The notes under the pieces: generated by a model
Databases searched by the model: none
Told to the model about the DNA's origin: nothing
Seen by the model: only the letters and a program-made list of their open reading frames with translations
Program-made: the position numbers and the translations under genes
NCBI GenBank assembly: GCA_964557855.1
Contig: CAZLBP010000019.1
Span: 5,012-69,011 of the forward strand
Reading direction: 5' to 3'
DNA: 64,000 bases
Source: JAJRZL01 sp964557855
Lineage (GTDB): Bacteria; Zixibacteria; MSB-5A5; GN15; FEB-12
Shown here: positions 36,521 to 46,300 of the stretch, in pieces
Numbering within the stretch: position 1 is the first letter of the stretch
How the letters are laid out: every line of letters begins with the position of its first letter

Positions 36521-38940
36521 GCAAGTTCGTTTGTATTCATGCCCATTTCTATCAACCGCCCCGCGAGAATGCCTGGCTGGAGGAAGTGGAACGGCAGAAT
36601 TCGGCCTACCCTTATCATGACTGGAATGAGCGCATCACGACTGAATGTTACGCACCCAATACGGCGGCTCGTCTGCTTGGCGATGACGGTCTTATATCAC
36701 ACATCGTCAACAACTACGCGCGCATCAGTTTCAATTTCGGCCCTACCTTATTGTCCTGGATCGAAAAGCACGAGCCGCAGGTGTATGCTGCTATCCTGGA
36801 GGCGGACCGTCTCAGCCGCACGAGATTTTCGGGGCACGGCTCGGCGCTGGCCCAGGTGTACAACCACATTATCATGCCGCTGGCCAACCGACGAGACAAA
36901 ATCACCCAGATCAAATGGGGAATCGAAGATTTCGTCCACCGCTTCGACCGGGCACCGGAGGGTATGTGGTTGGCCGAAACGGCGGTTGATTTGGAAACGC
37001 TCGACCTCCTGGTGGCCCACGGCATCAAGTTCACGGTCCTGGCGCCGAACCAGGCCAGCCGAATACGAGCCATCGGTGACAAAGAATGGACCGACGTCAG
37101 CGGTGACAAGATAGATCCGAGACGGCCGTACCGCTGCCGACTTCCTTCCGGAGAATCGATCGATTTGTTCATATATGACGGCCGGATATCGCAGGAAGTT
37201 GCGTTCGGGAGCCTCCTTCGTGACGGGAGCGTATTCGCAGAACAGGTGCTGGCTACGCTCGATGACGAATCCGAGGAGCCTCAATTGGCTCACATCGCCA
37301 CAGACGGCGAAACATATGGTCATCATCAACAGCACGGAGACATGGCGCTGGCTTATTGCCTGCGGCACATCGAAAGCAGTGATTCGGCTGAAATCACGGT
37401 CTACGGTGAGTACCTGGAAGAACATCCGCCGGAATACGAAATTGAGATCTTCCAGAATTCATCCTGGAGCTGCGCTCACGGTGTGGAGCGCTGGCGTGCC
37501 GATTGCGGCTGTCGGGTGAGTCACCAGGCCGGCTGGAACCAGGCCTGGAGAACTCCGCTGAGAAACGCCATGGACTGGCTGCGTGACAGCCTGGCGCAAG
37601 TTTACGAGGAGCAGGCGCCTGAGTATCTGCAGGATCCCTGGGAGGCTCGTAATCAATATATCAGCGTCATCATGGATAGAACTGCCCGCGGTCTCGAGGC
37701 GTTTTTCGAGAGGCAAGCCCCTCAGGGACTGAGTGAAGACGCACGGGTTCAGGCGTTGCGATTGTTAGAGATGCAGCGCCATGCCCTGCTCATGTATACC
37801 AGTTGTGCCTGGTTCTTCGACGAGATATCCGGCATCGAAACGGTGCAGGTGCTGCAGTACTCTGCGCGCGCGATCCAGTTGACCCGGGCCATAACCGGTA
37901 TCGATCTCGAGCCCTCATTCAAGAAGATCCTTAAAATGGCCCCAAGCAACATGCCCAACCTTGCGCACGGCTCCGAAGTGTATGACAGGTACGTTATTGT
38001 CAATCAACTCGACCTGGCCAGGGTGGCCGTGCATTACGCGATAATCTCTCTGGTCGACGTTGAATGGGAGCGCGGTAACGTCTACTGCTATGACATCAAC
38101 GAAATCAGCTTCAATCGATTGGTATCCGGACGGCAGTCCCTTGGTTACGGACAACTGGAGATTCTTTCCACCATCACCCGAGAAAAGGCCCTGATACACT
38201 TCATGGCGCTGCACTTCGGAGAACACAATATCCTGGCGGGCGTTCAGGAAATCTTGAACGGACCGGACACATCTGAAATCGAAAGTCAATTGTCGGACAC
38301 TTTCAACTCCGGCGATATTTCCCGAACCGTATCCTTGATGGAAAAACACTACGGTGAGAACCGTTTTTCACTGCGACATCTATTCCGAGATGATCAACGA
38401 CGCATCATAAGCCAATTAGTGGCCGGCTCTCTCCAGGAAATGGATTTCATGTTTCGCCGGCAGTTCCAGCACAACTCACCCCTCATCAGTGTCATGAGCG
38501 AGATAAACATCCAGATTCCCAGGTCGATTGCGACCACCGTCGACTATGTCTGCAATACCGATCTGCGCCAGGCGGTGGAGGCCTCGGACATCGATCTGGA
38601 GCGCATTCGTCAGGCGATCGATCAGGCTGACCGCTTCAATGCCGAACTCGACCGAGTCACGCTGGGGTTTTTGGCCAGTCGGAGAATCGTGACGATGATT
38701 CAGGAGATGAAAGACAATTTGTTCGATTTAGCGATTCTTGAGGTTGCGGAAGGATTACTGAGCGCCGCTTACCGTCTCGAGCTGCCGCTCAATCTGTGGC
38801 GGGCTCAGAATATCTTCTTCAACCTGAAACAGGAATATGGGGAAGGCAAAATCCCCGATGCGGACAAACGGACATCCGATCCCGACAAGTGGTCGGATCT
38901 GATGAAGAAGATCGGGCTCAAGCTCAAGGTGGGTTTGTAA
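36517..38940 (+). CDS. GH57-family protein with DUF3536
   Basis: GH57 enzymes act on alpha-glucans with a retaining mechanism. The N-terminal half carries family regions H-A-H-F-Y-Q-P-P, G-H-G-S-A, G-M-W-L-A-E-T-A-V-D (candidate nucleophile Glu) and A-T-D-G-E-T-Y-G-H-H (candidate acid/base Asp). The C-terminal half is DUF3536, with C-S-A-W-F-F-D-E-I-S-G-like text at C-A-W-F-F-D-E-I-S-G. The activity of this subfamily is not established as far as I know; amylase, transferase or debranching roles are possible. The GTG at 36517 overlaps the treZ stop and has GGGAGAG before it. At 807 residues it is a normal length for the family. Lying between treZ and treY suggests a role in feeding glucan chains to TreY. 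Confidence 0.88.
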   Translation: MSKFVCIHAHFYQPPRENAWLEEVERQNSAYPYHDWNERITTECYAPNTAARLLGDDGLISHIVNNYARISFNFGPTLLSWIEKHEPQVYAAILEADRLSRTRFSGHGSALAQVYNHIIMPLANRRDKITQIKWGIEDFVHRFDRAPEGMWLAETAVDLETLDLLVAHGIKFTVLAPNQASRIRAIGDKEWTDVSGDKIDPRRPYRCRLPSGESIDLFIYDGRISQEVAFGSLLRDGSVFAEQVLATLDDESEEPQLAHIATDGETYGHHQQHGDMALAYCLRHIESSDSAEITVYGEYLEEHPPEYEIEIFQNSSWSCAHGVERWRADCGCRVSHQAGWNQAWRTPLRNAMDWLRDSLAQVYEEQAPEYLQDPWEARNQYISVIMDRTARGLEAFFERQAPQGLSEDARVQALRLLEMQRHALLMYTSCAWFFDEISGIETVQVLQYSARAIQLTRAITGIDLEPSFKKILKMAPSNMPNLAHGSEVYDRYVIVNQLDLARVAVHYAIISLVDVEWERGNVYCYDINEISFNRLVSGRQSLGYGQLEILSTITREKALIHFMALHFGEHNILAGVQEILNGPDTSEIESQLSDTFNSGDISRTVSLMEKHYGENRFSLRHLFRDDQRRIISQLVAGSLQEMDFMFRRQFQHNSPLISVMSEINIQIPRSIATTVDYVCNTDLRQAVEASDIDLERIRQAIDQADRFNAELDRVTLGFLASRRIVTMIQEMKDNLFDLAILEVAEGLLSAAYRLELPLNLWRAQNIFFNLKQEYGEGKIPDADKRTSDPDKWSDLMKKIGLKLKVGL

Positions 38941-38941
38941 G

Positions 38942-41746
38942 ATGTACGTCCCGGCCAGTACCTACCGGCTTCAATTCATGCCGCAGTTCACGTTTGCCGA
39001 GGCTGAAGAAATTGTCCCGTACCTGGCCGAACTCGGTATCGGCGCCGTCTACTCGTCACCGGTTTTCAAGGCGTGTCCCGGCAGTGAGCACGGTTACGAC
39101 GTGGTTGATCCGTCGGCTATTAATGAGGAACTGGGCGGCTTCGAGGGACTGCGCCGGGTGACTCGCTCCGCGCAAGAGGCCGGGCTGGGTTGGGTCCAAG
39201 ACATCGTACCTAACCATATGGCTATCGATCAACATAACCGCTGGTTCATGGATGTTATCGAGAACGGCCCGGGCTCTCGGTACTTCGAGTATTTCGATAT
39301 CGATTGGGATCACTATTACGAAGGTATCCGCAACCGACTGCTGGCGCCATTTTTGGGCAGCTTTTTCGGCGAGGCTATTGAACGGGGTGAAATTGGCCTC
39401 CATTACGGCGAAGACGGCCTGACGGTCCGATACTACGATGTCATCCTGCCACTGCGAATCGAATCCTATGGAGCGGTGCTGAAGCCGAATCTCGACAAGC
39501 TGTGCGAGACGATGGGACAAGACAATCCCGATTTCGTAGGCTTCGTCGCGGCCATCGACATTCTGGACAATCTGCCGACTAGAGACAGAACCGACGCGCG
39601 ATACCGTCAGATCGCGTTCGGCAAGAACAAGCTGTGGCATCTCCATCAGAAAGACGCCGCGATCCAGGATCACATGGCGAACTGTCTCAAGGAGATAAAT
39701 GGGGTCCCGGAACGTCCGGAAAGCTTCGACAGGCTGGATGCCATCCTGGGTGAACAGTATTTCCGCCTGTCGTTCTGGAAAGTCGCAACTGAAGAAATCA
39801 ACTACCGTCGGTTCTTCACGATCAACGATCTGATCTGTATGCGGCTCGAAATCGAAGCTGTGTTTGATCACTCGCATGAGATGATCAAACGGCTCGTTGA
39901 TGATAGACTCGTCAACGGCATTCGCGTCGATCACGTTGACGGTTTGTACGATCCCCTCGAGTATCTTACTCGGCTGCGCCGTCTGGCGCCGGAAGCTTAC
40001 ACAGTAGTGGAAAAGATCCTCGAGAATCACGAAAGCCTGCCTGCCTCCTGGCCGGTTCAGGGGACCACCGGCTATGACGCCTTGAATGCGATAAACGGTC
40101 TCTTTTGCAGTCAGGCCGGCAGACTCGCGTTGCAGAATATCTACTCTCGAGTCACGGGCAGCCGGCTCACCTACTTTGAGTTGGTAGTCCGAATGAAACG
40201 ACTGATTGCGGAGAAGCACCTGGCCGGAGATATAGACAACCTGGCCCACACGATGAAGCGCATATCGGCCAGGGATCGCTACGGTAACGACATTACCCTG
40301 TATAGTCTGCGGAAGGCCTTGATTGAAGTCATGGCTTGTTTCCCGGTATACCGAACGTACGTCAACGGTAACGAAATCAGCGACCCCGATGAAAAGCACA
40401 TCCATGACGCCGTAGCCAGAGCGCTTGATTTCTCCCCCGACCTCGAATACGAGCTGCGTTTTATCAGAGGTTTCCTGCTGTTCGAGTCCTATGACGTCTT
40501 GACCGAAGCGGAACGTCAGGAAACCCTCCGGTTCATCATGCGGTTCCAGCAACTGACCGGGCCGCTCATGGCCAAGGGTGTTGAGGACACAACGTGCTAC
40601 ATTTACAATCGCCTCGTATCGCTCAACGAAGTGGGCGGCAGTCCGGATCGCTTCGGCGTCACCGCGGAAGAGTTTCACAAGTTCTGCCGCGATCGCGTCA
40701 AGAACTTCCCCGCTTCCATGAGCAGCCTGACGACTCACGATACCAAGAGAGGAGAGGATGTACGCGCCAGAATAAACGTGCTTTCGGAAATCCGTGAGGA
40801 ATGGGACACGGCCGTGCATACGTGGATGAACCTGAACGGTGGCCTGCGCCGCCGGGTGAAGGGGAAGTACATCCCCGATCGCAATGACGAGTATTTTCTC
40901 TACCAAACTCTCATCGGAACGTATCCTGTCGATGACAAAGTCCAACCGCACTATATTGAACGCATGAAGAACTACGTGGTCAAGGCTGTCCGGGAAGCCA
41001 AGATTCATACGGCCTGGCTGAAACCGGACGAGGAATATGAAAACTCCTTTGTCGAATTCGTGGAAAAGATTTTGACGCCATCGGATGACAACCGCTTTCT
41101 GCGTGAGTTCCGGACCCTACTATCCCGTGTCGCTCATTATGGAATATTCAACTCTCTTTCTCAGAAAGTGCTGCATCTGACAATGCCCGGGATGCCCGAC
41201 ATCTATCAAGGCGCCGAATTGTGGGACTTCCGTCTGGTAGATCCGGATAACCGCCGACCGGTTGATTTTGATCGGCGGCAAACGTTGTTGGAGGACATCA
41301 AGCGTCGCGCCGATCAGGATTTACCGGCTCTCCTGCGCGAGTTGATCGAACATCCGCAGGACGGCCGAATCAAACTGTACGTCACCTGGCGCACGCTGAA
41401 TTTCAGAAAGAGTCATGCCGATGTGTTCGGTAAAGGAGAGTATTTAGCGCTCCAGGCATCCGGTGCGAAGAGCGACCATATCATTGCGTTGGCGCGGAGG
41501 CTGGCAAGCACATGGATTGTGTGCGTGGCGCCACGCCTGGTAGCGAACCTCGTTTCAGCAGAGCACGCGCCGCTGGGAGATGAGGTCTGGTCAGGCAATT
41601 CCCTGCGGCTGCCGGATGAATCCCCAACTCAATGGCGTGAGCTATACTCGGGAAACCGGATTGAAAGCACGGGAAACCTTAAGATCGGCAGAATTCTGAA
41701 CAGCTTCCCGGTAGCCATCTTGATAGGAGGCGATAATGTTCGATAA
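38942..41746 (+). CDS. treY: Malto-oligosyltrehalose synthase
   Basis: TreY (GH13_26) turns the reducing-end linkage of malto-oligosaccharide into an alpha,alpha-1,1 trehalose bond by intramolecular transglycosylation. Signature text: S-T-Y-R-L-Q-F at the start, Y-S-S-P-V-F-K-A-C-P-G-S-E-H-G-Y-D, D-I-V-P-N-H-M-A, the nucleophile in I-R-V-D-H-V-D-G-L, the acid/base in V-V-E-K-I-L, and L-T-T-H-D-T-K-R-G-E-D-V-R-A-R. The length of 934 is within range. It starts one base after the GH57 stop and overlaps malQ by 11 bases. Confidence 0.96.
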   Translation: MYVPASTYRLQFMPQFTFAEAEEIVPYLAELGIGAVYSSPVFKACPGSEHGYDVVDPSAINEELGGFEGLRRVTRSAQEAGLGWVQDIVPNHMAIDQHNRWFMDVIENGPGSRYFEYFDIDWDHYYEGIRNRLLAPFLGSFFGEAIERGEIGLHYGEDGLTVRYYDVILPLRIESYGAVLKPNLDKLCETMGQDNPDFVGFVAAIDILDNLPTRDRTDARYRQIAFGKNKLWHLHQKDAAIQDHMANCLKEINGVPERPESFDRLDAILGEQYFRLSFWKVATEEINYRRFFTINDLICMRLEIEAVFDHSHEMIKRLVDDRLVNGIRVDHVDGLYDPLEYLTRLRRLAPEAYTVVEKILENHESLPASWPVQGTTGYDALNAINGLFCSQAGRLALQNIYSRVTGSRLTYFELVVRMKRLIAEKHLAGDIDNLAHTMKRISARDRYGNDITLYSLRKALIEVMACFPVYRTYVNGNEISDPDEKHIHDAVARALDFSPDLEYELRFIRGFLLFESYDVLTEAERQETLRFIMRFQQLTGPLMAKGVEDTTCYIYNRLVSLNEVGGSPDRFGVTAEEFHKFCRDRVKNFPASMSSLTTHDTKRGEDVRARINVLSEIREEWDTAVHTWMNLNGGLRRRVKGKYIPDRNDEYFLYQTLIGTYPVDDKVQPHYIERMKNYVVKAVREAKIHTAWLKPDEEYENSFVEFVEKILTPSDDNRFLREFRTLLSRVAHYGIFNSLSQKVLHLTMPGMPDIYQGAELWDFRLVDPDNRRPVDFDRRQTLLEDIKRRADQDLPALLRELIEHPQDGRIKLYVTWRTLNFRKSHADVFGKGEYLALQASGAKSDHIIALARRLASTWIVCVAPRLVANLVSAEHAPLGDEVWSGNSLRLPDESPTQWRELYSGNRIESTGNLKIGRILNSFPVAILIGGDNVR

Positions 41747-43244
41747 GCGGGCGGCCGGCGTTCTCCTGCCGGTTACGTCATTGCCCTCGCGTTTCGGAAT
41801 CGGTGATTTGGGTCGGAACGCATACCACTTTATCGATTTCTTATACAATGCCGGTCAAAGTTTGTGGCAGGTCCTGCCGCTTCATCCGACCAGTTCCGTG
41901 CTCGGCAATTCGCCGTACAGCAGCAGTTCGGCCTTTGCCGGTAACCCGTTGCTCATCTCTCCGGAAGGGCTGGTTGAACTCGGCTGGTTCGCCGAGTCCG
42001 ACCTGGACGACATACCGGACTTCCCCGAAACGGAAGTGATTTACGAACGCGTCTACGAATACAAATACAGTCTTCTGGACCGGGCCTATCAGCGATTCCG
42101 GGAGCACACCGAACGCGAAGAGTTTCACGCCTTTTGCCACGAGCATTCCTTCTGGCTCGACGATTACGCTTGCTATCTCGCAATCAAGAAGGTTTATCAG
42201 GGCCAAGCCTGGTACGACTGGCCCGAGGCACTGCGCGATCGCCAGACCAACGCTCTCGATTCCGTACGTCGTGACCAGGCCGAGGAAATCGAACGACAGA
42301 AATTCTATCAGTTCGTGTTTTACTCACAGTGGTCGCAGGTCAAAGATTACGCCAATTCCCGGAGCGTCGTCTTGGTCGGTGATACTCCCATCTATGTCCA
42401 CGGTGACAGCGCCGATACCTGGAGTAATCAAACTATTTTTAAGCTGGGCGACGATGGCCGTCCCACACTGGTTTCCGGCGTGCCGCCCGACTATTTCAGC
42501 AAAACCGGTCAGCTCTGGGGAAATCCCGTTTATGACTGGGCCACTCTGGAAAAGACCGGGTTCAAATGGTGGTTAACGCGTCTGGCCCACATGCTGAACC
42601 TGTATAACACGATCCGGATCGATCATTTTCGCGGACTCATTGCTTGTTGGGAAGTGCCTGCGGGTGAGAAGACAGCGGTCAACGGCCAATGGACCCCGGT
42701 ACCGCATCGGGAGTTGTTTCAGGCGATCCGGGAACGGTTCAACGAGGCCCCGATTATCGCCGAAGACCTGGGAACCATCACCGAAGACGTCCGCGAAGCA
42801 CTGCGGGAGTACGGCTATCCGGGAATGAAGATCCTTCAGTTCGCCTTCGGCAACGACGATTCTGAACACCCGTACCTGCCGCACAATTATCCGGTCAATT
42901 GCATCGTCTATACCGGTACCCATGATAACAATACTGTCAGGGGCTGGTTCGACAGTGAAGCCCGACCCGAAGACCGGCGACGTATGGTGCGTTACCTTGG
43001 CCACGACGTGGAAGCGGGCCGAGTGCATTGGGAGTTAGCCAGGCTGGCCTTCGCTTCGGTTGCCCGATGGGCAATCCTGCCCATGCAGGATGTCCTGGGA
43101 CTGGGACGGGAGTCAAGAATCAACCGTCCGGCCACCGCTACCGGAAACTGGAAATGGCGGCTGACTTCCCATCAACTGCAGCCGCAGACCGCATCCGACT
43201 TGAAAGAACTTACGAAAATTTACGGTCGTCTGTCCCAGGAATGA
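41736..43244 (+). CDS. malQ: 4-alpha-glucanotransferase
   Basis: MalQ (GH77) moves glucan segments between chains and releases glucose. Motifs: G-V-L-L-P-V-T-S-L-P-S at the start, N-S-P-Y-S-S-S-S-A-F-A-G-N-P-L-L-I, the nucleophile in I-R-I-D-H-F-R-G, the acid/base in I-A-E-D-L-G, and T-G-T-H-D-N-N-T. The length of 502 is typical of the short MalQ type. AGGAGG seven bases before the ATG sits inside the treY end, which overlaps by 11 bases. It is the last gene of the cluster. Confidence 0.97.
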   Translation: MFDKRAAGVLLPVTSLPSRFGIGDLGRNAYHFIDFLYNAGQSLWQVLPLHPTSSVLGNSPYSSSSAFAGNPLLISPEGLVELGWFAESDLDDIPDFPETEVIYERVYEYKYSLLDRAYQRFREHTEREEFHAFCHEHSFWLDDYACYLAIKKVYQGQAWYDWPEALRDRQTNALDSVRRDQAEEIERQKFYQFVFYSQWSQVKDYANSRSVVLVGDTPIYVHGDSADTWSNQTIFKLGDDGRPTLVSGVPPDYFSKTGQLWGNPVYDWATLEKTGFKWWLTRLAHMLNLYNTIRIDHFRGLIACWEVPAGEKTAVNGQWTPVPHRELFQAIRERFNEAPIIAEDLGTITEDVREALREYGYPGMKILQFAFGNDDSEHPYLPHNYPVNCIVYTGTHDNNTVRGWFDSEARPEDRRRMVRYLGHDVEAGRVHWELARLAFASVARWAILPMQDVLGLGRESRINRPATATGNWKWRLTSHQLQPQTASDLKELTKIYGRLSQE

Positions 43245-43299
43245 ACGGAAGTATGATTAGATGAACGGACGTTCTTCCGATCAACTCCGCTTCACGGGA

Positions 43300-43326
43300 C
43301 CCGCAACGAACGCAGCATGTTGCGGG
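43300..43326. other. Hairpin between convergent malQ and tamB-like genes
   Basis: A perfect 8-bp stem CCCGCAAC/GTTGCGGG with an 11-base loop in the 95-bp gap. There is no T run on either strand, so it is a possible two-way transcript end of unproven type. Confidence 0.4.
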
Positions 43327-43339
43327 CGCCTGCAGTTCC

Positions 43340-46300
43340 TCACTCCTCTTCCCATTTGATGATTACATCAAGACCGGATTCCTTGGAGTCACCCTCGGTG
43401 AACCGGAGAAAAAGGAAATTGGTGACCTGATATTCGATATTGAGTTGCTCGCGCGCGATGTCGTCGTCTTCAAACGAGCCGATTCCCCGCTCGTACGTAA
43501 CCAGCAGGTCATTCGTGAGGTACTTGCCGACGACGAGCGTCGCCGCTTCAAAGCTCTCCTGAGCTTCGATCTCGACCACGTCGAGGTTCAACTGATCACC
43601 AATTGTCGATGTCAGCTGTTTCGACAGGAGGCTGGCAGCGACTTTCCGAGCCAGGTCACCTTCACTGACACTGGCCGCTTCCGCGCGTTGGCCGCTGCTC
43701 AGCCGGTCGCAGCTTCGACCGAAAGCCAGGTAACAGAGCGCGTCACCCTCGGGAATATCCTGGCCGTCCAGCTGGAAACTTACCGACGGTGTAGTAGCTG
43801 TGCCCGCAACGAATAACGTGAGCGATCGCTTGTCACGATTCGCCGCACGAAAGACATACTTGGCCTCGATGTTAACTTTGGGATTGATTTCCGGATCGCC
43901 TTGAAACCTCAGACTACCCTCTTCCAATTCGAAACGTCGGCCATATAGTTCATAATGACCACGGACAACGTCGATAGTCCCGAATAGCTGTATGTCCTGA
44001 CCGTCTTTGACGACATCAATCTCACCTTCTAGTTCCAGCAACAAGCCGGGGCGTCGCACCCACGTATTGCGCGGCAGCTTGACTTTCATCCTTCCTCGCA
44101 GATTCTCGTAGAATTCCGAGGGTTCGCCGGCAGGCTCGGTCTCCTTTTGACGTGCGACCGGGATGGAATCGCCCGTGGCCGTGTCAGGCTGGGTTGCAGC
44201 TGCCAGCAGCGGTACGCCTTGCGTCTTATCCGCGTCGTCACCACCGCCGTTCGTCAATGCCGGCAGGAAAATACGCGAACGGTCAACTCTGATCTCGCCG
44301 CTGTATGTCGGCTTCTCGATCGATCCCTCCAGGCCGGCGTGGCCGCTTATCTGGATTTCGTAGTCATCATGCCGGACAACGAAGAACTCATCGGAGTCAA
44401 AGCCGATCTGAGTCGACTGAATCAGCCCTGACAGTATATTGTCTTGAAACGTTACCTTACCGGTCGCTGTTAATGAGCCGTCCGAACGTACGATGTGCAG
44501 CGTATCCAGTGAAACCGAGTCACCCTCGAACGTCAGAACCGCCACAACTGACTTATAAGCGATACCATAGGCAGGAACCTCAACCCCGCCCTCACGCAGC
44601 GCCAGTTGGCCGTTGAAACGCGGTGCGGCCGGTGTGCCGGCGATATCACAGCGCCCGACAACGTATCCATTTACTTCCGAGACTTCCTTGCCGATCGCAC
44701 GCAATACCTGTAGCGACAGTGAATCTGCGGCTACGGACGCAGTAATCGGCAAGGCGCTTAATTCCAGATTATCGAGATTGACCAAAGCCAACGACACCGT
44801 CGTTGTTCCCGATACATGCAATTGGCCCGCCTCGTTCGGGCTCAAGGAGAAATGAACTGTCAAGCTGTCGCCTCGGTAGTCCACACCGCCGTACAGCGAA
44901 TCGTAGTGGAATTCGGCGTACCGACCATCCCGAATTACTACTTCACCGGCCAGCACCGGACGGTCTACGGTACCGCTCAGGTTGAGATCAACGGACAACC
45001 GGCCGTCCACCGGGGGAGGTAGTTCAAGAAAGGAGCCGGCTGCGGAAAGATCTATCCCGGCCAGCTGCAGCCGGAAGTCCGCGGAACTATCGAGATCAAT
45101 AACACCATCAATCAACAATTCCTGCTTGATGTCATCGTCTCCCCTTGGGCCGACCAGTTTGAGACTGTCGATCCGGTAGACGGCCTCACCGATCATAATA
45201 CTGGATGTGTCAGTCAAAGTCCAGGCGTGGCCACGAAGATCCATTTCCAGTTCACGCAACGACACGTCTATGGTCGAATCCCATGCGACCGTCAGGTCAC
45301 TCTTGATCTTTATGGAATCGGACTGTGTGATGTTTGAACGAAGGTCGGCTGACGACGTTGAGACAGCAAATTCCGTCACCAGCTTCTGCAGATTCAACCG
45401 GGCCAGGTCAATCGACTCAGCCGTCATCTTACCGGACAAATCCAGGAGGTCGGGGCCGATGTCACCGCTGGCGTTAGCGTTCAGTCGCGCGACCTCATAA
45501 TCACTGTACACGATGTTGTCACAGTCTAAGGTGATATTGCAGGCGACTGAGTCAGTTGTTCCTGATACGGTACCACTGATAGTACCGGTACCGGCCAACG
45601 CGGAGATTTGAAACAACTCGGCGGCCCTCTGAAGGTTTCCCAGTTCGATTGACAGACCGGCATCGAAATTCATCGTCGTATCAAGGCTGCCCCGGCCATG
45701 AAGTGTCGCCAAATCCGTTGACAGCAACAGTGTGTCAACCCGCAACAAGCCTGACTCGAATTCGAATTCAGACGCGAGGGTGTCCACCTCTATATCACGA
45801 AACGACGACTCGGTCATCGCCACCACACCTTTCCCACGCATAGTCGTCAGTTCCAGACCGGTTAGTTCTAAATCGATATGGGCTGTAATGCTGCTGCGCA
45901 GGGCATCGTCGAGCAGCGCCTCTGCTATATCGAGGTCTTTAACGTCGCCCTGAACCACGATGTGCGGCCTGTCCGGCACGTGAGAAATTGCGCCGGTCAG
46001 TCGGGCTCCTCCTGCCGGGGCATCCACCACAAGCGTGCAGAGGGCGTTGCCTCGGTCGTAGCGGGCATCGAGTTCGATCTGCTCTATTGATCGACGTTCA
46101 AGGATACAGTCGCGGAACGATGCGTCAACGGTGGCCACTGCGTTCTCAGGTGTAAAACCCTGTCCCGCTACCGTCAACTGACCGGAGAGCTGGAGATCGA
46201 TCGGTACTTGCGCCAGCCAGTCTCCGGGCACAAGATCAGTGAACCCAATTGTCAGATGGTATCTCGGCGAGTGCCCGAGAAGTGTATCAAAGATCTGGCT

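Noticed and set aside
39056..41008. 650-codon open frame antisense to treY
   Set aside because: treY has full family motifs on the plus strand. The antisense product has no recognisable domain and follows from codon bias.
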